Source of the DNA: an uncultured bacterium
GTDB lineage: Bacteria; Planctomycetota; Phycisphaerae; Phycisphaerales; UBA1924
Reading direction: 5' to 3'
DNA length: 10,332 nt
NCBI GenBank assembly: GCA_938003595.1
Contig: CALKYH010000238.1
Span: forward strand, 1-10,332
Shown here: piece after piece, positions 5,812 through 10,332 of the stretch
Position numbering within the stretch: the stretch's first letter is position 1
How the letters are laid out: every line of letters starts with the position of its first letter
Translations under genes and position numbers: made by a program
The notes under the pieces: model-generated
What the model saw: the letters and a program-made list of their open reading frames with translations, nothing else
The model's database searches: none
What the model was told of the DNA's origin: nothing

Positions 5812-6819
5812 TCAGGGCTTCGAACCTGTCACCTTCATGAGCCGCGCCTGCTCAGCCTCCGCCGCGACATAGCCGAACGCGCCCCAGGACGGGCCCTGCA
5901 GCACGCGGTCCCAGAGACGGCGCGCCCCGGCGTCGTCGCCGTTGAGCAGGCGCCAGGCGCCCACGCCGTAGCCGATGGTCGCGTTGTTGAGCCCGGGAAG
6001 GTTCGGGTTGTCGTCGGCCCCGGCCTGCTTCATGGCCTCCTCCTCGGTGATGCCGCCCATGTGGAGCAGGCAGAGCGTGAGGTAGGCGTCCTCCTCGACG
6101 ATGTTCATGCTGGCGTTGATGTTTTCCAGCAGCGCCGCGGCCTCCTCGTCGAGGCCGAGCCGCTTGTCCGTGAGCACGAGCCAGTTGGTGGTGGCGACGA
6201 GCATGTCGTCGTTGCGCCGCGCGGGGACCAGGCATCGGGTCCAGGCGTCGCGGGCCTTCTCGAAATCGCCCTTGAGGTAGTGCGCGAGGCCCAGGTGGTA
6301 CAGGATGTTGAAGCGCGTCGTGCTGCGGGGGATGTTCAGGGCGTTGGGGGCGCCGTCGGGCTCGATCTCGTCCTTGGTCTGGAACAGTTCGTCGGCGCGG
6401 GTGAGGTCGGCGATGGCCTTGTCGAACTCGCGCACAGTGATGTAGCGGTGACCCCGGTGGCGCAGCATGCGGAAAGACCAGGGCTGCTCCTCCAGCCCCT
6501 TGCTCAGGACCGCGAGCGCCTCCTGGTAGCGGCCGAGGTACCCGAGCCGGCGCGCGTACCAGATGATCGCGGACTCATCGTGCGGGTTGGCGAGGTAGTC
6601 GGACCTGGCCTGCGCGAGGTTGGCCTCCAGCCGAGCCCGGGTCGAATCGCTCAGCGGCTGTCGGCGCAGGTCGGCGCCGAAGAGGGAGATCGCCTCGACA
6701 TCGGAGGGCACATCGGGCGCCTCCTCGGCCGGCGCGGGGGTGGCGGCCTTGGGCGGCTCCGCAAGGATCGTGGCGGTCATGCAGAGGGCGGCGCCGAGAG
6801 CGAGCAGTCGCTGGATCAT
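5812..6819 (-). CDS. Exported TPR-repeat protein
   Basis: A 335-residue protein with a Sec signal peptide (residues 1-20, cleavage likely after ILA), then a Pro/Ala/Glu-rich linker to about residue 40, then helical repeats. Tetratricopeptide-like units are clearest at about 82-115 (AIIWYARRLGYLGRYQEALAV), 116-149 (RGHRYITVREFDKAIADL) and 171-204 (LYHLGLAHYLKGDFEKARDA); weaker ones run to the end, around 283-320. Such arrays bind other proteins, and no catalytic motif is visible. It probably acts in the periplasm. The start ATG (6819-6817) overlaps the coaB stop by four bases, with AAGGA nine to ten bases upstream inside coaB, so it is translated together with coaB although no functional link is known. 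Confidence 0.8.
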   Translation of the reverse strand: MIQRLLALGAALCMTATILAEPPKAATPAPAEEAPDVPSDVEAISLFGADLRRQPLSDSTRARLEANLAQARSDYLANPHDESAIIWYARRLGYLGRYQEALAVLSKGLEEQPWSFRMLRHRGHRYITVREFDKAIADLTRADELFQTKDEIEPDGAPNALNIPRSTTRFNILYHLGLAHYLKGDFEKARDAWTRCLVPARRNDDMLVATTNWLVLTDKRLGLDEEAAALLENINASMNIVEEDAYLTLCLLHMGGITEEEAMKQAGADDNPNLPGLNNATIGYGVGAWRLLNGDDAGARRLWDRVLQGPSWGAFGYVAAEAEQARLMKVTGSKP

Positions 6820-7496
6820 CGCGGGTTGTCCTTTCCGAGGAGTCGGTCGAGGAGCCAGTCAGCGAAGCGGGACTTGTCGATGGGGCCGTCCGTGCGATCA
6901 TCGGCGCCGTCGGCGCGGACGAGGGTCGCCTCGATGGTCGAAGCGTCCATGGTCTCGAGCGGGTTGGCGACGATCGCGTCCACCTTCTTGCGCTCGAGCT
7001 TCGCGCGGGCGGATTGAAGCATGCGATCCCGGGGCTCGAGCGCGAATCCGACGATCAGCTGGCCGGGCTTCCGCCGAGCCGCGCAGCCCGCGAGCAGGTC
7101 GGCGGTGGGCTCCAGCTCGATGGTCAGCCGCCTGTCCTCGCGCCGCAGCTTGCCGGTGGCCGGGTCGAGCCCGGGGGTTGCCACGGGGCGATAGTCCGCC
7201 ACCGCCGCGGCCATGATCAGCACATCGCACGCGGGGGCCTCCTCCTTGAGGAGGGCCTCGAGGTCGGCGGCGGTGCGGAACCGGCGGAGCCGGACCCGCG
7301 TATCGGTGAGGCCCATGGCTGTCGGACCCAGGAGAAGAGTCACGCTGTGCCCGCGCTCGGCCGCAGCCAGAGCGAGCGCCACACCCAGCGTCCCCGAGGA
7401 GCGGTTGCCGAGGAACCGGACCGCGTCGATGGGCTCGTGCGTGGGCCCGGCGGTGATGAGCACGCGCCGCTTGTCGCCTGTTGCGGGTGGTTGCAT
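6816..7496 (-). CDS. coaB: Phosphopantothenate-cysteine ligase, stand-alone CoaB
   Basis: A 226-residue protein corresponding to the C-terminal half of the usual bacterial CoaBC fusion. It would join cysteine to 4'-phosphopantothenate, using CTP in most bacteria, in coenzyme A synthesis. Landmarks in order: VLITAGPTHEPIDAVRFLGN (12-31) with NRSSGTLG (31-38), the AAAVADYRP motif (96-104), GKLRRED (115-121) in place of the lysine-rich loop, IVGFALE (148-154), and DAIVANPL (173-180), which is the position of the family's AND motif. The N-terminal flavoprotein decarboxylase half (CoaC) is absent, and no cysteine decarboxylase gene is adjacent. CoaC must then be elsewhere, or this is a split arrangement. 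GGAGG lies only three bases before the ATG at 7496, which is short, but no better start is present. It is followed by the TPR gene. Confidence 0.88.
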   Translation of the reverse strand: MQPPATGDKRRVLITAGPTHEPIDAVRFLGNRSSGTLGVALALAAAERGHSVTLLLGPTAMGLTDTRVRLRRFRTAADLEALLKEEAPACDVLIMAAAVADYRPVATPGLDPATGKLRREDRRLTIELEPTADLLAGCAARRKPGQLIVGFALEPRDRMLQSARAKLERKKVDAIVANPLETMDASTIEATLVRADGADDRTDGPIDKSRFADWLLDRLLGKDNPR

Positions 7497-7584
7497 ACGC
7501 CTCCGTCGGGTCCTGCGGCGGCTGGGCGCCGACGCCTTGCGCGGCCTTTACGGTGGGGGACCAGATGCGCCCCGGATGGGCGGT

Positions 7585-7613
7585 TTGCTGGCGCCAGCCG
7601 GGCCCAGCATAAT
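7585..7613 (+). promoter_or_regulatory. Candidate sigma70-type promoter with embedded palindrome
   Basis: TTGCTG (7585-7590), a 17-base spacer and CATAAT (7608-7613). The -10 matches five of six positions and the -35 three of six. The palindrome GCTGGCGCCAGC (7587-7598) overlaps the -35 and spacer, a place where a bound repressor would block RNA polymerase. It points toward the pilus ATPase gene. Confidence 0.4.
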
Positions 7614-7650
7614 CCTAGAGGCCCCGGCGCGGGCGCCCGCCGGTTTGCTC

Positions 7651-7656
7651 TACGAT
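7651..7656 (+). promoter_or_regulatory. Second candidate -10 element (TACGAT)
   Basis: TACGAT followed by GCTC lies 132 bases before the ATPase start, with no clear -35 at 17 bases. The same TACGnT-GCTC form is present before the MarC-family gene (4529-4538). Confidence 0.25.
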
Positions 7657-7788
7657 GCTCGGTTCGTCGTCCCGGCGCCGCGGCCCGCGTCCGAGGCGCT
7701 CATCCCCTGATCCGGCGCCGCCGCCGGCCTATTCCCCGCCCCGGCCCCCGGCCCTGCCGGACCCGCCGAGAGGAGCTCGTTCCCCCGA

Positions 7789-9504
7789 ATGGCACGATCG
7801 AAGAAGAAACTCGGCGAGATCCTTCTCGGCTGGAACATGGTGACGGCGGACCAGATCGACAAGGCCCTCGGCATGGCCAAGGGATCCGGCAAGCGGCTGG
7901 GCGAAGCGCTCATCGACGCCGGCTTCACGAAGGAAGAGCAGGTCGCCAAGGCGCTGGCGTTCCAGTTCGGGATGCCGTTCTTTGATCTGAACGACCCCAA
8001 GAACTCCGGCCAGGTGGACCTGTCGCTGATTCCCGACGACCTGGTGAAGAAGCACCTGGTGCTGCCGCTGACCAAGAACGGCGGGCGGCTGCAGCTGGTG
8101 ATCCACGACCCGATGAACCTGGAGCTGATGGACACGCTCCGGTTCCGACTGAACACGGAGGTGGACCCCCGGGTGGCGCCGCGCGGGCGGATCAAGTCGT
8201 TCCTGGACGCCAAGGCGGGCGGCCCGTCGAGCGTGCCGAAGGAATCGATCATCTCGGCGTCGATCGACAAGTCGCTGGACAAGTCGGTGGACGCCTCGAT
8301 CGACCGCGACGCCCAGGCGGACTCGCCGATCATCAAGCTGTGCGGACGCATCCTCGAGGAGGCGGTCCGCATGCGGGCGTCGGATATTCATGTTGAGCCG
8401 ATGGAGGACCGCATCCGCCTGCGGTACCGCATCGACGGCGTGTGCATCGAGCGCGACAACCTGCCCAAGCGCATGCAGAACGCGGTGCTCTCGCGAATGA
8501 AGCTGATGGCGGGTATGAACATCGCCGAGAAGCGGGTCCCGCAGGACGGACGCATCAAGATCGATGTGGACACCACCTCGATCGACTTCCGCGTATCCGC
8601 GTGCCCGACCTACCACGGAGAGTCGGTCGTCTGTCGTATTCTCCGACCCGACTCGGTGCGCATCGGTCTGGAGAATCTGGGCTTCGAGCCGGACCACCTG
8701 GAGACCTTCCACAAGATCATCCGCCGCCCGAACGGCATCTTCCTGGTGACCGGGCCCACCGGCTCGGGCAAGACCACGACGCTCTACTCGGCGCTGGACA
8801 TCCTGAACCGGCCGGACAAGAAGATCATCACCGCGGAGGACCCGATCGAGTACGCGTTCACCGGCATCAATCAGTGCCAGGTGCGCGAGTCCATCGGGCT
8901 GGGATTCCCCGCCATCCTTCGCTCCATGCTGCGTCAGGCGCCGAACATCATCCTGGTCGGCGAAATCCGAGACAAGGAAGTGGCCGAGGTGGCGATCCAG
9001 GCGGCGCTCACGGGCCACCTGGTGTTCTCGACGCTCCACACCAACGATGCGCCCTCCGCGATCACACGACTGATCGACATGGGCGTCAAGCCGTTCCTCG
9101 TGGCGTCGTCGATCCAGGCGGTCATGGCCCAGCGCCTGATCCGCACGATCTGCCCGAAGTGCCGCGTGCCCGACGCTGATGTCGACCCCAAGCACCTGCG
9201 CCTGGTGGGCATCAAGCCCGAGGAGGCGGAGGGGCGCGTGTTCAAGGGCGCCGGCTGCGAGAACTGCAACAACACCGGCTACCGAGGCCGGAAGGCCATC
9301 TTCGAGTTCATGATGATGAACAGCGAGATCCGCGAGCTGGCGTTCAAGGTTTCCTCGCTGTCCACCCTCCGCAACGCGGCGCTGGCGTCGGGCATGCGTT
9401 CGCTGCTCGAGGACGGCAAGCTCAAGATCCTCAAGGGCGTGACCACCGCCGAAGAGATCGCACGCGTCGCGCAGGTCGCGGGCGTGGAAGGCGTCGAGAA
9501 CTGA
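7789..9504 (+). CDS. GspE/PilB-family assembly ATPase (probably type IV pilus extension motor)
   Basis: A 571-residue cytosolic hexameric ATPase of full family length. Residues 1-140 form the GspE/PilB N-terminal domain (LGEILLGWNMVTADQIDKAL and so on). A linker at 141-180 has four tandem S-x-D-x units (158-173). The motor core has SDIHVEP (198-204), Walker A GPTGSGKT (322-329), the Asp box AEDPIEY (349-355), Walker B ILVGE (388-392) and the His box TGHLVFSTLHTND (408-420). Four cysteines (CPKC at 455-458, CENC at 490-493) form the zinc-binding insert of PilB/GspE proteins. With pilT next, a pilus PilB role is more likely than type II secretion, but both families share these motifs. GAGAGGAG ends about 13 bases before the ATG, a long spacing; the preserved N-terminal domain supports this start. 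Confidence 0.9.
   Translation: MARSKKKLGEILLGWNMVTADQIDKALGMAKGSGKRLGEALIDAGFTKEEQVAKALAFQFGMPFFDLNDPKNSGQVDLSLIPDDLVKKHLVLPLTKNGGRLQLVIHDPMNLELMDTLRFRLNTEVDPRVAPRGRIKSFLDAKAGGPSSVPKESIISASIDKSLDKSVDASIDRDAQADSPIIKLCGRILEEAVRMRASDIHVEPMEDRIRLRYRIDGVCIERDNLPKRMQNAVLSRMKLMAGMNIAEKRVPQDGRIKIDVDTTSIDFRVSACPTYHGESVVCRILRPDSVRIGLENLGFEPDHLETFHKIIRRPNGIFLVTGPTGSGKTTTLYSALDILNRPDKKIITAEDPIEYAFTGINQCQVRESIGLGFPAILRSMLRQAPNIILVGEIRDKEVAEVAIQAALTGHLVFSTLHTNDAPSAITRLIDMGVKPFLVASSIQAVMAQRLIRTICPKCRVPDADVDPKHLRLVGIKPEEAEGRVFKGAGCENCNNTGYRGRKAIFEFMMMNSEIRELAFKVSSLSTLRNAALASGMRSLLEDGKLKILKGVTTAEEIARVAQVAGVEGVEN
8260..8307 (+). repeat. Fourfold tandem tetrapeptide-coding repeat (12-bp period)
   Basis: Four consecutive 12-base units encode SIDK, SLDK, SVDA and SIDR (residues 158-173) in the linker between the N-terminal domain and the motor core of the PilB/GspE-like ATPase. 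Ser and Asp are constant in every unit. The DNA units keep TCG for the Ser codon and GAC for the Asp codon. Confidence 0.75.
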
Positions 9505-9565
9505 TCCGAACCGAAACCGTCCGGCCGTCCGAACGGGCCGCCGGGTGCACCACCAGGACCCACCC

Positions 9566-10332
9566 ATGTCCAGCATCCAGATCGACCGACTCCTCGACAC
9601 CGTCATCAAGCTCGGCGCGAGCGACCTCCACCTGACCGTCGGACGCCCGCCCACCCTCCGACTCCACGGCGGCCTGCGCAACCTTCAGACCAAGGTCCTC
9701 GACTCCGACGACATGGTCTCCCTGATGAAGTCCATCACCCCCGAACGCAACCAGCAGGAGCTGCAGGAAGGCGGCGGCACGGACTTCGGCTTCGCCTACG
9801 GCACCGCGGCCCGATTCCGCGTCTCCATCTTCCGCCAGCGAGGCGACCTGGCCATCGTCTGCCGCCAGATCCCCAATCGGCTGCTCACCTTCGAGCAGAT
9901 CGGTCTGCCCGAGATGTGCAAGGAGCTCATTCGGCGTCCCCGAGGCCTCTACCTGGTCACCGGGCCCACCGGCTCGGGCAAGACCACCTCGCTGGCGACG
10001 ATGATCGACTTCATCAACACGAACCTCGAGCGTCACATCGTGACCCTCGAAGACCCCATCGAGTACTACCACTACCACAAGAAATCCATCATCAACCAGC
10101 GAGAAGTCGGGTCGGATGTCCAGTCGTTCTCCGAGGGCCTCCGGCGCGTGCTGCGTTCGGACCCCGACGTGATCCTGGTCGGTGAAATGCGAGACCTCGA
10201 GACCATCGAGGCGGCCATTCGCGCGGCCGAGACGGGCCACCTGGTGTTCGGCACCCTCCACACGACCGGCGCCGCCAAGACCATCGACCGAGTGGTGGAC
10301 GCCTTCCCGGTGACCCAGCAGAACCAGATCCG
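9566..10332 (+). CDS. pilT: Type IV pilus retraction ATPase PilT (3' end outside window)
   Basis: The first 255 residues of a PilT-type twitching motor; the family is usually about 340-380 long, so roughly a third is missing at the window edge. It lacks the long N-terminal domain and zinc cysteines of PilB and starts with the PAS-like region: IKLGASDLHLTVGRPPTLRLHG (15-36), then Walker A GPTGSGKTTS (133-142), the Asp box LEDPIEY (161-167), Walker B VILVGEMRD (202-210) and the His box TGHLVFGTLHTTGAAKTIDR (223-242). HTTGAAKTIDRVVDAFP is typical of PilT. Walker A reads GPTGSGKT where many PilT proteins have GATGSGKS. AGGA at 9555-9558 lies seven bases before ATG. It follows the PilB-like gene by 61 bases, so the two are probably cotranscribed. 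PilT would power pilus retraction, opposing PilB. Confidence 0.92.
   Translation, partial: MSSIQIDRLLDTVIKLGASDLHLTVGRPPTLRLHGGLRNLQTKVLDSDDMVSLMKSITPERNQQELQEGGGTDFGFAYGTAARFRVSIFRQRGDLAIVCRQIPNRLLTFEQIGLPEMCKELIRRPRGLYLVTGPTGSGKTTSLATMIDFINTNLERHIVTLEDPIEYYHYHKKSIINQREVGSDVQSFSEGLRRVLRSDPDVILVGEMRDLETIEAAIRAAETGHLVFGTLHTTGAAKTIDRVVDAFPVTQQNQI

Larger units (their letters stand above)
7497..7788. other. Non-coding divergent promoter region between coaB and the pilus ATPase gene
   Basis: The 292 bases hold no gene that I can support. Contents: a sigma70-like promoter candidate toward the pilus ATPase gene (7585-7613) with a 12-bp palindrome inside it (7587-7598); a second 12-bp palindrome, GCGGGCGCCCGC, at 7629-7640; a 9-base direct repeat CGGTTTGCT at 7581-7589 and 7641-7649, exactly 60 bases apart; and a TACGAT -10-like element at 7651-7656. 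On the minus strand TAGGAT (7617-7612) could be a -10 for coaB. The stretch from about 7710 to 7765 is C-rich. If the first promoter is used, the ATPase mRNA has a leader of about 170 bases. Confidence 0.6.

Noticed and set aside
5796..5814. Bidirectional terminator between the convergent DUF305 and TPR genes.
   Set aside because: The 13-base gap has no stem-loop or T-run that I can see.
9505..9565. Possible attenuator or terminator between the pilus ATPase gene and pilT.
   Set aside because: Only short GC-rich complementary stretches (such as CGGCC and GGCCG) are present and there is no T-run, so the two genes are better read as cotranscribed.
7729..9681. A long open frame on the minus strand, antisense to the pilus ATPase gene (about 650 codons).
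   Set aside because: It is a mirror of the GC-rich codon pattern of the true gene. Its translation is rich in Arg, His, Val and Asp with no domain or ribosome-binding signal, while the plus strand encodes every motif of a PilB/GspE ATPase.
1..10332. CRISPR arrays, tRNA or rRNA genes, insertion sequences, prophage or defence islands.
   Set aside because: I found no regularly spaced repeats, no tRNA-like cloverleaf, no terminal inverted repeats and no transposase, integrase or defence-type proteins. The genes look like ordinary core or accessory chromosomal genes.

Overview
The window is dense, high-GC bacterial chromosome with thirteen protein-coding genes, no RNA genes, no mobile elements and no CRISPR. 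Protein styles (a glycine-zipper lipoprotein, a free-standing CoaB, an HscB-type J-protein, and PilB/GspE and PilT ATPases resembling planctomycete versions) and base composition suggest a planctomycete, perhaps class Phycisphaerae. That placement is inference from family resemblance only. I see no phage, toxin-antitoxin or defence genes.

Layout. (1) 12-656 (+): a secreted thioredoxin-fold redoxin, closed by a clear intrinsic terminator (691-725). (2) 745-1431 (-): an Asp/Glu-racemase-family enzyme with a TTG start behind a perfect Shine-Dalgarno; one of its two catalytic cysteines is replaced by Asp. (3) 1536-5204 (+): a co-directional run of hscB, a low-molecular-weight phosphatase (4-bp overlap), a glycine-zipper lipoprotein, a second lipoprotein (4-bp overlap), a fructosamine-kinase-family protein and a MarC-family membrane protein. 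(4) 5307-5798 (+): a membrane-anchored DUF305 protein preceded by a 9-bp-arm inverted repeat. (5) 5812-7496 (-): coaB followed by an exported TPR protein, again with a 4-bp overlap. (6) 7497-7788: a non-coding divergent promoter region. (7) 7789-end (+): the assembly-type ATPase gene (PilB/GspE) followed by pilT, which runs off the window; together they suggest a type IV pilus locus.

How genes may work together. The low-molecular-weight phosphatase and the fructosamine-kinase homologue lie on the same strand about 1 kb apart. This recalls the known bacterial pairing proposed to remove sugar-phosphate adducts from proteins: the phosphatase removes the 5-phosphate of a ribulosamine 5-phosphate and the kinase phosphorylates O3 to destabilise the adduct. 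PilB and PilT would extend and retract the same pilus.

The most unexpected signal is compositional. The tetranucleotide ACGT occurs only once in the whole window (10167-10170), although ACG followed by A, C or G is very common. The coding sequence seems to comply: 14 of 15 Asp-Val pairs use GAT before the GTN codon, although Asp is mostly GAC elsewhere. This could reflect a restriction or methylation system, or a lineage-specific mutational bias.
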